Both the position numbers and the translations under genes were made by a program. From Maricaulis sp947259345 (lineage in GTDB: Bacteria > Pseudomonadota > Alphaproteobacteria > Caulobacterales > Maricaulaceae), in NCBI GenBank assembly GCA_965217205.1, contig OZ244254.1:1922001-1986000 (forward strand): DNA of 64,000 nt, read 5' to 3'. Positions 34,648 through 43,450 of this stretch are shown here, piece after piece (the first letter of the stretch is position 1; the number at the start of each line of letters is the position of its first letter). A model generated the notes under the pieces. The model searched no databases, was not told the origin of the DNA, and worked only from the letters and a program-made list of their open reading frames with translations.

Positions 34648-35583
34648 TCAGGTGCCGGACGTCCGGCCGATGCGCCGGACTTCCCAGCGCAGATCGATAT
34701 CGTGTGTCTCGCGAACCCGCGCCCGCACGTCTTCTCCGACCTGTTCTAGATCGGCCGCGCTGGCCGTGCCGTCATTGATCAGGAAGTTACAATGCTGCTC
34801 GGAAAAATGCGCCCCGCCAACGCGGTAGCCGCGGCCGCCGACGCTGTCGATCAGCTCCCAGGACTTGCGTTGGTCGGGCGTGCCGGGCGGATCGGGATTG
34901 GCGAAGGTCGATCCGGAGGTCTTTTCGCGGATCGGCTGCGTACTCTCGCGCCGCGCTGTGATCGCATTCATGCGTTCGGTGATCGCTTCGGGATCATCGG
35001 CCTGCCCCTGGAAAACGGCCTCGGTGAAGATCCAGTCATCCGGTGCCGAGCAATGGCGATAGCTGTAGGCCAGCTCTTCCGGCGTCGCGATGATGCGCCG
35101 CCCCATCCGGTCGAGCGCGATGGCTTCGACCAGCACATCGGCGGTCTCCTGATCATAGCAGCCGGCATTCATGCGCAGCGCGCCGCCAATCGTGCCGGGC
35201 ACACCGACCAGATATTCCAGCCCGCCAATTCCGGCCTTGGCCGCCGCCTTGGCAACCATCTTGTCCAGCGCTCCGGCCCCGGCGCGCAGGCGGTTGCCGT
35301 CGAGTGCCTCGGTCTTGGCAAAGGCCCCCGTCAGCCGGATCACCACGCCCGGCACCCCGCCATCCCGCACCAGCGTGTTCGACCCGGCACCCAGCACGGT
35401 CACCGGAATATCGTCCGGCGTTTCAGCCAGGAACCGGCACAGATCGGACTCGTCCGCCGGGAGGTAAAGCACATCCGCCGGACCGCCGACCCGAAGCCAG
35501 GTCAGGTCCTTCAGCGGCGCGGCCTCGATATATTTGCCGCGAACGGGCGGGAGTTGGGCGAGCAGGGTCATGCCGTGTGCCAT
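34648..35583 (-). CDS. murB: UDP-N-acetylenolpyruvoylglucosamine reductase
   Basis: 311 residues. FAD enzyme reducing UDP-GlcNAc-enolpyruvate to UDP-MurNAc. FAD-binding blocks: LRVGGPADVLYLP and VLGAGSNTLVRDGG. GVPGTIGGALRMNAGCY is typical, and SGSTFANP carries the Ser that protonates the intermediate. C-terminal GGAHFSEQHCNFLIN is present. The ATG at 35583 has AAGG six bases upstream; the ATG at 35571 is an alternative. A repeat element separates it from murC. Confidence 0.95.
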   Translation of the reverse strand: MAHGMTLLAQLPPVRGKYIEAAPLKDLTWLRVGGPADVLYLPADESDLCRFLAETPDDIPVTVLGAGSNTLVRDGGVPGVVIRLTGAFAKTEALDGNRLRAGAGALDKMVAKAAAKAGIGGLEYLVGVPGTIGGALRMNAGCYDQETADVLVEAIALDRMGRRIIATPEELAYSYRHCSAPDDWIFTEAVFQGQADDPEAITERMNAITARRESTQPIREKTSGSTFANPDPPGTPDQRKSWELIDSVGGRGYRVGGAHFSEQHCNFLINDGTASAADLEQVGEDVRARVRETHDIDLRWEVRRIGRTSGT

Positions 35584-35620
35584 CCTCTGCCTTGAGCCCG
35601 CAAACAATAACCAACCCCGA

Positions 35621-35795
35621 TTGTCATCCCGGCCGGATGCCCGGCCTTGAGCCGGGCGTAGAGCCGGGACCTATAATCCCGGCACGCACCGAGAAAGCTG
35701 CGGCGTCGAAATCGCGCCAATCGTCGGCCATGGTCAGTGACAATGGGTCCCGGCTCTGCGCCCCGCTTTCGCGGGGCATCCGGCCGGGATGACAA
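35621..35795. repeat. Inverted-repeat-bounded element inside the dcw cluster (copy B)
   Basis: Perfect 20-base terminal arms (left arm TTGTCATCCCGGCCGGATGC) bound a 175-base element between murC and murB. It is related in style to copies A and C (TCATCCC, GCATCCG ends). It is the only large break in an otherwise overlapping run from mraZ to murC, and could reduce read-through or shelter a promoter. Confidence 0.75.
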
Positions 35796-35845
35796 GGTGG
35801 ATGCCTTTCCCGGGTCGGGCTGGACAAACGTGTCGCTCACGCACC

Positions 35846-37255
35846 TCACTTGCCAACCGCCTCCAGCTCACCCGGCAGCGCATAGGCCCATTGCGTGATG
35901 TCACCGGCGCCCAGGCAGATAACAACATCGCCGTCACCGGCCCGGCTGGCGACATCCGCGGCGACGGTTTCGCGCGTGGTGGCAATTGCGTCGCGATGGC
36001 CATGCGCCCCGAGGCTCTCGACCAGATGGGCCTGGTCCGCGCCCTCGATCGGGTCCTCGCCAGCCGTATAGACCGGGGCGACCAACACGCTGTCAGCATC
36101 GTTGAAACAGGTCGAGAAGTCGTCGAACAAATCGTGCAGGCGGCTATAGCGATGCGGCTGCATGACGGCGATCACCTTGCCGGTCGCAGCCTGGCGGGCC
36201 GCCTTCAGCGCGGCGAGAATTTCGACCGGATGGTGGCCGTAATCATCAATAATGGCCGCGCCCTTCCACTCGCCCGTGCGCGTGAAACGACGCTTCACCC
36301 CGCCAAACTGGCCCAGCGCTGTCTTGGCGCCCTCTTCGGTCAGACCCAGTTCGCGCGCGGTCGCCAGGGCGGCGACGGCATTAAGCACATTGTGCTCGCC
36401 CATCATCGGCAGGAAAAGCCCCTGCCACACGACTTCATCCTGTCCACGAAGGCGGAAGCGAACATCAAAGGTCGCGCCCGACGGGTCCATCTTGAGATTC
36501 TCCAGCCGGGCATCCGCCTGCGGGTTTTGACCATAGGTGATGACCCGGCGATCTTCGACCCGGCTGGCCAGGGACTGGACCTCCGGATGGTCGGTACACA
36601 ATACGGCAAAGCCGTAGAAGGGCAGGTTCTCGACAAATTGGAAGAAGGCCTGACGCAACGTGTCGAAATCGCCGTAATGCTCCATGTGTTCGGGATCGAT
36701 ATTGGTGACGACCGCCACAGTGGAGCGCAATTTGAGGAAGGAGCCATCGCTCTCATCCGCCTCGACGGCCATCCAGTCGCCCAGCCCCATCTTGGCATTG
36801 GAGCCATAGGCGGAAATGATGCCGCCATTAATCACGGTCGGGTCGACCCCGGCCGCATCCATCAGCACCGAGACCAGCGAGGTCGTCGTCGTCTTGCCAT
36901 GCGTGCCACCCACCGCGACGGCGAATTTCAGCCGCATCAGTTCGGCCAGCATTTCCGCCCGGCGCACAACCGGGATCTTGGCCGCGCGGGCGGCGACCAG
37001 TTCGGGATTGTCCGGCTTGATGGCGGAAGATACGACAATCGCGCCGGCGCCGTCGACATTCTCGGCCTTGTGGCCGATCGCGACTGTGGCACCGAGGCCG
37101 GTCAGGCGCTCGACATTCGGGTTCGCCTTGATGTCGGAACCCTGCACCTTGTAGCCGAGATTGAGCATAACCTCGGCAATGCCGGACATGCCGATCCCGC
37201 CAATACCGACGAAGTGAACGGGGCCAACATCAAGTGGCAGGGCAGTGAATTTCAT
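35846..37255 (-). CDS. murC: UDP-N-acetylmuramate--L-alanine ligase
   Basis: 469 residues. Adds L-Ala to UDP-MurNAc with ATP. The N-terminal Rossmann region HFVGIGGIGMSGIAEVM is typical of MurC. The ATP loop GTHGKTTTTSLVS and EADESDGSFLKL (metal/acyl-phosphate region) follow, then NVLNAVAA and the C-terminal DDYGHHPVEI. The start overlaps murG by ATGA. Confidence 0.97.
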   Translation of the reverse strand: MKFTALPLDVGPVHFVGIGGIGMSGIAEVMLNLGYKVQGSDIKANPNVERLTGLGATVAIGHKAENVDGAGAIVVSSAIKPDNPELVAARAAKIPVVRRAEMLAELMRLKFAVAVGGTHGKTTTTSLVSVLMDAAGVDPTVINGGIISAYGSNAKMGLGDWMAVEADESDGSFLKLRSTVAVVTNIDPEHMEHYGDFDTLRQAFFQFVENLPFYGFAVLCTDHPEVQSLASRVEDRRVITYGQNPQADARLENLKMDPSGATFDVRFRLRGQDEVVWQGLFLPMMGEHNVLNAVAALATARELGLTEEGAKTALGQFGGVKRRFTRTGEWKGAAIIDDYGHHPVEILAALKAARQAATGKVIAVMQPHRYSRLHDLFDDFSTCFNDADSVLVAPVYTAGEDPIEGADQAHLVESLGAHGHRDAIATTRETVAADVASRAGDGDVVICLGAGDITQWAYALPGELEAVGK

Positions 37256-38358
37256 ACGAGGGCTCCGGTGACCAGGCCATCAACCGCCCGCGCCAGCGCA
37301 TCGGCGGCATCGGGGCGGCCGAGCGCGCGCGCCGACTGGGCGCGGCTGGCGAGATCGTCAGGGTGGGACAAACGGGTTTCGACGAGGGCGGCGATCTTTT
37401 CGGCCGTGAACTCGCCTTCATGGACGACATCACAGGCCACGGCCTGGACGAGGCCATCAACATTGGCGGCCTGGTGATCATCGGCGGCGATCGCCAGTGG
37501 GCAGAAAATGGCCGGTCGGCCGACGCCAGCGACTTCCGAGACCGTCGACGCACCGGCTCGGCCGATCACAAGATGGCTGGCCGCGTAGAGCGCCCCGACA
37601 TCCTCGAAGAAGGGTTCGCATCGGGCAGAAATACCGGCGGTTTGATAGAGGTCTCGGGCCATGGGGAGGGATTCCTCCCGCGTCTGTTGGACGACATCAA
37701 GGCGGGAACGGAGCTTTTCCGGGATCATCGCCAGCGCCTTCGGGACGGTCTCGGAGAGGATGCGCGCGCCCAAGGACCCGCCCAGCACCAAAATGTTGAG
37801 GCGTCCGTCCGCCGTGATGGCCGGATAGCCGGCGGCGCGGGCCTTGATGATCGGCTCGCGCAGCGGATTGCCGGTCAGGATATGGCGTTTCTTCGCCTTG
37901 GCCGGCAGGCGGTCGAGACGTTCAAATCCCGAAGCGATGAAACCGGCCTTGGCCGCGAAGACCCGATTGACCCGGCCGAGCACCGCATTTTGCTCGTGAA
38001 TGGCAAAGGGCGTGCCCATGGAACGGGCCACCGCCAGCGCGGGGAAAGCCGGGTAGCCGCCAAAACCGGCCACGACATCGGGCTTCCACTTGCCGGCAAT
38101 GGCGCGCGCCTGGGCAAAACCCTGGGTCAGTTCCAGCGCCGCTTTCGCGAGCTTGATCGGGTTCTTGGTCGACGGGCTTGCGGCATGGATCTCATCGACC
38201 GCGACGGCCGGAAAGTCCGTGGCATGGCGCAGGCCGCGCGCATCGGTGACCAGGCGCACCTGCCAACCGCGCGCGATCAGGGCCTCGGCCGCGGCGCGCG
38301 CGGGAAACATGTGCCCGCCGGTACCACCGGCGGCAATCAGGCAGCGTCTGGGTGTCAT
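37252..38358 (-). CDS. murG: UDP-GlcNAc--lipid I GlcNAc transferase MurG
   Basis: 368 residues. Peripheral inner membrane GT28 enzyme converting lipid I to lipid II. The N-terminal glycine loop AAGGTGGHMFPARAAAEAL and the second loop LGGSLGARILSE are present, as are HEQNAVLGRVNR and RAGASTVSEVAGVGRPAIFCPLAIAADDHQAAN for UDP-GlcNAc binding. Overlaps of ATGA on both sides with ftsW and murC. Confidence 0.97.
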   Translation of the reverse strand: MTPRRCLIAAGGTGGHMFPARAAAEALIARGWQVRLVTDARGLRHATDFPAVAVDEIHAASPSTKNPIKLAKAALELTQGFAQARAIAGKWKPDVVAGFGGYPAFPALAVARSMGTPFAIHEQNAVLGRVNRVFAAKAGFIASGFERLDRLPAKAKKRHILTGNPLREPIIKARAAGYPAITADGRLNILVLGGSLGARILSETVPKALAMIPEKLRSRLDVVQQTREESLPMARDLYQTAGISARCEPFFEDVGALYAASHLVIGRAGASTVSEVAGVGRPAIFCPLAIAADDHQAANVDGLVQAVACDVVHEGEFTAEKIAALVETRLSHPDDLASRAQSARALGRPDAADALARAVDGLVTGALV

Positions 38359-39482
38359 GCGGCGTAACGGGGCGTGTAGGCGCCGGGACGGCGGCGCGTG
38401 AAGGCGAGCAGGAGGCCGGCGCCGAAAGCGAGGGCGAGCATGGATGAACCTCCATAGGACACGAAGGGCAAGGTCATGCCCTTGGGCGGAATGAGGTTCA
38501 AGTTTACGGCGATATTGACCAGGCTTTGCAGTCCGAATTGCAGCGCCAGCCCGGCGACGGCCAGTTGGGCGAAACCATCCTGCAAACGCATGACCTGCAT
38601 CCAGGCCCGTGTCACAAGGATGGCGAACAGCCCGATGATGGACAAGGAGGCGATCAGGCCGAATTCCTCGGCCGCGACGGAGAAGATGAAATCGGTGTGC
38701 GCGTCGGGCAGCAAATGCTTCACCTCGCCCTCACCCGGCCCCACGCCGGCAATCCCGCCGCGCGAGATGGCCTCGGTCGCGCGGTCGATCTGATAGGTGT
38801 CGCCGCTTTCCGGATTGAGGAAGCGATCAACCCGCGAGGCGATGTGCGGGAAGGTGAAATAGGCCAGGGTCGACCCGGTCGCCGCCATCCCGCCCAGCAC
38901 AGCCACCCAGATCCAGGACAGGCCCGAGGCGAAGAAGATACCGCCAAAACACAGAGTCAAAAGCACCGACTGGCCGAAGTCCGGCTGCAGCATCAGCAGG
39001 GCGATGGCCACAGCGAACAGGCCGAACGCAATGATCCGTCCGGGCACGGGCGCGCCGCGCTTTTCCTCGGAGAACAACCAGGCCGCGGTGACCAGAAGCG
39101 CCGGTTTGAGAAATTCGGAGGGCTGCAGCGAGAAGGATCCAACCCGCAACCAGCGTGTTGCTCCCTTCACCTCATAGCCCACAAGCAGAACAGCCCCCAT
39201 CAGCACGAAAGCGCCCACCAGGGCCAGTCCGGCCAGACGCCGCGCACCCTTGGGCGAGAGCGCGGAAATACCCAGCAAGCCGATCAGGCTGAGCACGGCA
39301 AACACGCTCTGCCGGTAGAGAAAATAGAAGGGATCATCCAGCCCTAGACGTTCCGAAGCGGCCGGGCTGGCGGCCATGGACAGAACCAGGCCGGTGATAA
39401 TCAGCGCCAGAATGACGAAAAGCAGGGTGCGGTCTATGCCGCGCCACCAGGTCGCCAGCGCCCGCGGAAAGCTCTGGATCAC
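38355..39482 (-). CDS. ftsW: SEDS family peptidoglycan polymerase FtsW
   Basis: 375 residues, about ten membrane helices. Septal glycosyltransferase working with FtsI. Typical segments: GATRWLRVGSFSLQPSEFLKPALL, MLQPDFGQSVLLT, DRFLNPESGDTYQI and LPFVSYGGSSMLALAFGAG. A GTG start shares GTGA with the murD stop. In Caulobacter FtsW is also a target of SOS division inhibitors, which is relevant to the LexA-like box before mraZ. Confidence 0.96.
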   Translation of the reverse strand: MIQSFPRALATWWRGIDRTLLFVILALIITGLVLSMAASPAASERLGLDDPFYFLYRQSVFAVLSLIGLLGISALSPKGARRLAGLALVGAFVLMGAVLLVGYEVKGATRWLRVGSFSLQPSEFLKPALLVTAAWLFSEEKRGAPVPGRIIAFGLFAVAIALLMLQPDFGQSVLLTLCFGGIFFASGLSWIWVAVLGGMAATGSTLAYFTFPHIASRVDRFLNPESGDTYQIDRATEAISRGGIAGVGPGEGEVKHLLPDAHTDFIFSVAAEEFGLIASLSIIGLFAILVTRAWMQVMRLQDGFAQLAVAGLALQFGLQSLVNIAVNLNLIPPKGMTLPFVSYGGSSMLALAFGAGLLLAFTRRRPGAYTPRYAA

Positions 39483-40903
39483 GCAACACCCTCCGCGACA
39501 GCATCGGCGGGGACGAGCGCGCGCACCAGTTCGCGGAAAGCATCGCCCCGCGCTTCATAGCTGGTGAACTGATCAAAGGACGCCGCGGCCGGCGAAAGGA
39601 GAATGACCTGGCCCGGCTCGCCCGCTGCCGCCGCATCCCGCGTCGCGGCCTGCAATGCTGCGGCAAGGTCACCGCATTGTTCGTGCTGGACACTGCCATC
39701 GAGTTCGGTCGCGAAATCCGCGGCCGCCTCGCCGATCAGATAGGCCTTTGCAACGCGGTTGAAATGCGGACGCGCCGCGACCAGGCCACCGGCCTTGGCC
39801 CGACCGCCGACAATCCAGCGGATATGGTCGTAGCACCCCAATGCCTGCGTCGCGGCCTCGGCATTGGTCGCCTTGGAGTCATTGATGTAGGTGACGCCAT
39901 TGAGCGTCGCGACGCGCTCCTGGCGATGCGCCAGGCCCGGGAAGGTCGCGATGGCGTCGGCCGCCGCCCGCCCGGAAACACCGAGCGCGCGCACTGCGGC
40001 CAGCGCCGCCGCGGCATTCTGGGCATTGTGCCGGCCCGGCAAGGCCGGTGCCTTGGCCAGGTCGACGACCGGGTGCGAAGCACAATCGAGCGCATCATAA
40101 ACCCGGTCACCCAGCGCATAGACACCGCGCGCAAAGACACGTCCGGCGGAGATCGGGATGATCTCCTCCTCCCGCCGCTTGTGGCGCAGGGCCGAGAAAT
40201 AGGCCGAGGTCGCATTGTCATCGATGCCGATGACCGCCACGCCGCCCGGCGTCTGCATGTCAAACAGGCGCTGCTTGGCGTGGAAATAGCCATCAAAATC
40301 GCCATGGCGATCGATATGGTCCGGCGAGATATTCAGCAGCACGGCGACATCACAGGCCAGCGTTTGGGTCAGATCGATCTGGTAGGAGGAGAGTTCGAGC
40401 ACGTAATAACTGCCCGGCCGCGGTGCCGGCTGCGCCAGGATGGCGTCACCGATATTGCCGCCAACCACAACCTTGCGCCCCGTCTCGCGCAGGATATGTC
40501 CGATCAGGGCGGTCGTGGTCGACTTGCCGTTGGTGCCCGTGATGCCAATGATTTTGGGGCGACGCTTCTCCGGCAGTTCGGCTATCGCCATCGCGAAAAG
40601 CTCGACATCACCGATCACCGGCGCATCGACGGCACGGGCCAGCTCGACCGCATGATGGGGTTTGGGATGGGTCAGCGGGATGCCCGGCGACAGGATGAGC
40701 GCGGCGATATCGCCCCAGTCGCGCCGGTTGAGATCATCCATAGTCAGGCCCTCGGCTTCTGCGCGCAGCCGCGAGGGTTCGGAATCGTCCCAGCACGATA
40801 CCGCTGCGCCGCCTGCCTCGAGGGCCTTTGCCGTGGCAATGCCTGTGCGCCCCAATCCGAACACAGCCACGCGGCGGCCTTCATATGCGTGGATCGGGAT
40901 CAT
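39479..40903 (-). CDS. murD: UDP-N-acetylmuramoyl-L-alanine--D-glutamate ligase
   Basis: 474 residues. Adds D-Glu to UDP-MurNAc-L-Ala. Opening VAVFGLGRTGIATAKAL, ATP loop GTNGKSTTTALIGHIL, LELSSYQIDL, NISPDHIDRHGDFDGYFHAK, and C-terminal YINDSKATNAEAATQAL and LLSPAAASFDQFTSYEARGDAF are all characteristic. The ATG is at 40903, twelve bases after mraY. Confidence 0.97.
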   Translation of the reverse strand: MIPIHAYEGRRVAVFGLGRTGIATAKALEAGGAAVSCWDDSEPSRLRAEAEGLTMDDLNRRDWGDIAALILSPGIPLTHPKPHHAVELARAVDAPVIGDVELFAMAIAELPEKRRPKIIGITGTNGKSTTTALIGHILRETGRKVVVGGNIGDAILAQPAPRPGSYYVLELSSYQIDLTQTLACDVAVLLNISPDHIDRHGDFDGYFHAKQRLFDMQTPGGVAVIGIDDNATSAYFSALRHKRREEEIIPISAGRVFARGVYALGDRVYDALDCASHPVVDLAKAPALPGRHNAQNAAAALAAVRALGVSGRAAADAIATFPGLAHRQERVATLNGVTYINDSKATNAEAATQALGCYDHIRWIVGGRAKAGGLVAARPHFNRVAKAYLIGEAAADFATELDGSVQHEQCGDLAAALQAATRDAAAAGEPGQVILLSPAAASFDQFTSYEARGDAFRELVRALVPADAVAEGVA

Positions 40904-40914
40904 GAAGACCTACC

Positions 40915-42018
40915 CTACCGCAATTTCAGGGTGGCGAGTCCGATTAATGCGAGAATGACCGCAATAATCCAGAAGCGGATGACGATGGTCGGCTCGGCCC
41001 ACCCCTTCTTCTCGAAATGGTGGTGGATCGGCGCCATGCGGAAGACCCGCTTGCCGAAGAGCTTGTAGCTGGCGACCTGGACCATGACCGAGACAAGTTC
41101 CAGCACGAAGAGACCGCCGACAATGGCCAAAACCAATTCGTGCTTGATGGCCACCGCGATCGTGCCGAGTGCGCCGCCCAGCGACAGCGATCCGGTATCG
41201 CCCATGAAGACCATGGCCGGCGGGGCATTCCACCATAGAAAGCCAATGCCGGCGCCGATCAGCGCGCCGCAGAAGATCAGGATCTCGCCCGCCCCGGCGG
41301 TATAGTGGACCTGCAGGTATTCGGCAAAATCAACCCGGCCCACGACGTAGGCGATCACACCAAAGGTCGCGGCTGCGATCATCACCGGCACGATGGCCAG
41401 ACCATCCAGCCCGTCGGTCATGTTCACCGCATTGCCGGAGCCGACAATGACGATGCAGCCGAAGACAAAGAAGAGCGGCCCGATATTGAGCATCAGATCC
41501 TTGAAGAAGGGGAAGGCGATCGAGGTCTCGACACCCGGTTCGACACCAAGGGACCGCGCCGTATGGGTCGCCCAGACCACCGCCACGAGGGCAATCGCGA
41601 ACTCACCGACGAGTTTGAACTTGCCGCCAAATCCGGCCGTCGTCTGCTTGGTCACCTTGAGATAGTCATCCACAAATCCGATCAGGCCGAAGCCCGCAGT
41701 GACGAAAATGACGATCCAGACGTAAGGGTTTGACAGGTCGGCCCATAACAGCGTCCCGACCATCACGCCCAGCAGGATGAGGAAGCCGCCCATTGTGGGT
41801 GTCCCGGCTTTCTCGACGACATGCCGCTCAATGCCTTCGGCCCGGATTGGCTGACCCTTGCCCTGCTTGCGGCGCAACCAGCCGATCATGGGCTTGCCGA
41901 AGATGAAGGCGATCAGCATCGCCGTCATCAGCGCGCCGCCGGTCCGGAATGTGATGTAGCGAAACAGGTTCGCCAGTTGCAGGTCGTCCGCCAGCGGCGC
42001 GAAGAGCAAGTAGAGCAT
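40915..42018 (-). CDS. mraY: Phospho-N-acetylmuramoyl-pentapeptide-transferase
   Basis: 367 residues, about ten membrane helices. Integral membrane enzyme making lipid I from UDP-MurNAc-pentapeptide and undecaprenyl phosphate. Signatures: AGTPTMGGFLILLGV, FVDDYLKVTKQ with the catalytic Asp pair, GSGNAVNMTDGLDGLAI with a further catalytic Asp, and APIHHHFEKKGW near the end. Seven bases separate its start from the murF stop. Confidence 0.97.
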   Translation of the reverse strand: MLYLLFAPLADDLQLANLFRYITFRTGGALMTAMLIAFIFGKPMIGWLRRKQGKGQPIRAEGIERHVVEKAGTPTMGGFLILLGVMVGTLLWADLSNPYVWIVIFVTAGFGLIGFVDDYLKVTKQTTAGFGGKFKLVGEFAIALVAVVWATHTARSLGVEPGVETSIAFPFFKDLMLNIGPLFFVFGCIVIVGSGNAVNMTDGLDGLAIVPVMIAAATFGVIAYVVGRVDFAEYLQVHYTAGAGEILIFCGALIGAGIGFLWWNAPPAMVFMGDTGSLSLGGALGTIAVAIKHELVLAIVGGLFVLELVSVMVQVASYKLFGKRVFRMAPIHHHFEKKGWAEPTIVIRFWIIAVILALIGLATLKLR

Positions 42019-42025
42019 GGGCGGA

Positions 42026-43450
42026 TCAGGCCTCCGTCAATCCGAATGCGGTACCATCGACGAGAACCGAGGCGATCTTGTGGAGACCGGATCCATTGGA
42101 GCCCTTGATGAGCACCACATCCCCCGCCTGCACCATGGATTTGACCTGTTCCAGCCCCTCGCCAGCGTCCTGCGCATAGCCCGCGTGAATAGTCTTCGGC
42201 AAGGCATCATGCAGGTGCTTCATGCGACGACCGCAGGCGATTACCGCGTCGACGCCCGCTGCGACCAACTCATCGGCCAGTGCGGCGTGAAGCCGGTTTT
42301 CCTCCGGGCCCAATTCCAGCATGTCGCCGAGAATGGCGATGCGGCGACCGCTGCCAGTCGGGCGGGCCGAGCCCAGGGCCGCAATGGCCGCCGCCATGGA
42401 GACCGGGTTGGCGTTATAGGCATCATCGAGCAGCGTGAAACTCCCGCCTCCGGCAAGCTCGATGGAGACAGCGCGTCCACGCCCCGCCTCCGCGCCAACG
42501 CCGGAAAGCGCCTCGGCCACATCACGGGCATCGAGACCCGCGCCCGCTGCGGCCGCGAAAATCGCGCCGGCATTCCAGGCCCAGTGCTCGCCGGTCGCGG
42601 CAAGACGAAAGGGGGCTCGTATGCCGAGCACATTGGCCACGCCGCGCGAACCGTCCAGGCCGGTTTCGAATTCCTCGATGCGAATGGCGGCGGATTTGCC
42701 GGTACCGAAATCGAGCATGAAGGCGGCACAGGAGTGCCTGGCATGGCGCGCCAGACGCTCCGCCAGCGGATCGTCGGACGGGTAGATCGCCACCCCGTCC
42801 TGCTCCAGCCCTTCGAAGATTTCCGATTTAGCGTCGGTAATGGCCTCGATCGAACCGAGATGCTCCAGATGGGCCGGGGCAATCCGCGTGATCAACGCCA
42901 CATGCGGGCGCACCAGTGATGACAGGTCGCGAATCTCGCCAGCATGGTTCATGCCCAGCTCGAAGACGGCCCGTTCGGTCTGCTTGGGCATGCGCGCCAG
43001 GGTCAGCGGCACACCCCAATGATTATTGTAGGATTTCACGCTCCAATGGGCCGGGCCGGCGGCGCGGAAGACAGCCGCGACCGCCTCTTTCACACTGGTC
43101 TTTCCGACACTCCCGGTCACCGCGACGCGTATGGCTTCCGAGCGATCGCGTGCGGCGACACCCAGCGCACGCAAACCCTCCAGCGCGTCTTTCACCAGAA
43201 GGGCTGGCTCCACCCCGATATCACCGCGCTCGACCAGGCAGGCTGAGGCGCCCGCCGCCATCGCAGCGTCGGCAAAATCATGTCCGTCACGGGTATCCGT
43301 GAGGGCGACAAAAAGATCGCCGGGTTGCAGTGTGCGGGTGTCGATGGAGATGCCGTTTGCGGTCCAGTCGGTCTCGCCCAACAGCATGCCGCCTGTCGCC
43401 GCCATGGCCTGTCGGGATGTCCAGAGCGGTGTCGTGTTGTCGTCAGACAC
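42026..43450 (-). CDS. murF: UDP-MurNAc-tripeptide--D-alanyl-D-alanine ligase
   Basis: 474 residues from the GTG at 43450, which overlaps murE by eight bases; the frame opens further upstream inside murE but without family homology. It adds D-Ala-D-Ala to complete the pentapeptide. Blocks: GISIDTRTLQPGDLFVAL, ATP loop TGSVGKTSVKEAVA, SYNNHWGVPLTL, ELGMNHAGEI, and C-terminal LLDDAYNANPVSMAAAI. All are typical of MurF. Confidence 0.96.
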   Translation of the reverse strand: MSDDNTTPLWTSRQAMAATGGMLLGETDWTANGISIDTRTLQPGDLFVALTDTRDGHDFADAAMAAGASACLVERGDIGVEPALLVKDALEGLRALGVAARDRSEAIRVAVTGSVGKTSVKEAVAAVFRAAGPAHWSVKSYNNHWGVPLTLARMPKQTERAVFELGMNHAGEIRDLSSLVRPHVALITRIAPAHLEHLGSIEAITDAKSEIFEGLEQDGVAIYPSDDPLAERLARHARHSCAAFMLDFGTGKSAAIRIEEFETGLDGSRGVANVLGIRAPFRLAATGEHWAWNAGAIFAAAAGAGLDARDVAEALSGVGAEAGRGRAVSIELAGGGSFTLLDDAYNANPVSMAAAIAALGSARPTGSGRRIAILGDMLELGPEENRLHAALADELVAAGVDAVIACGRRMKHLHDALPKTIHAGYAQDAGEGLEQVKSMVQAGDVVLIKGSNGSGLHKIASVLVDGTAFGLTEA

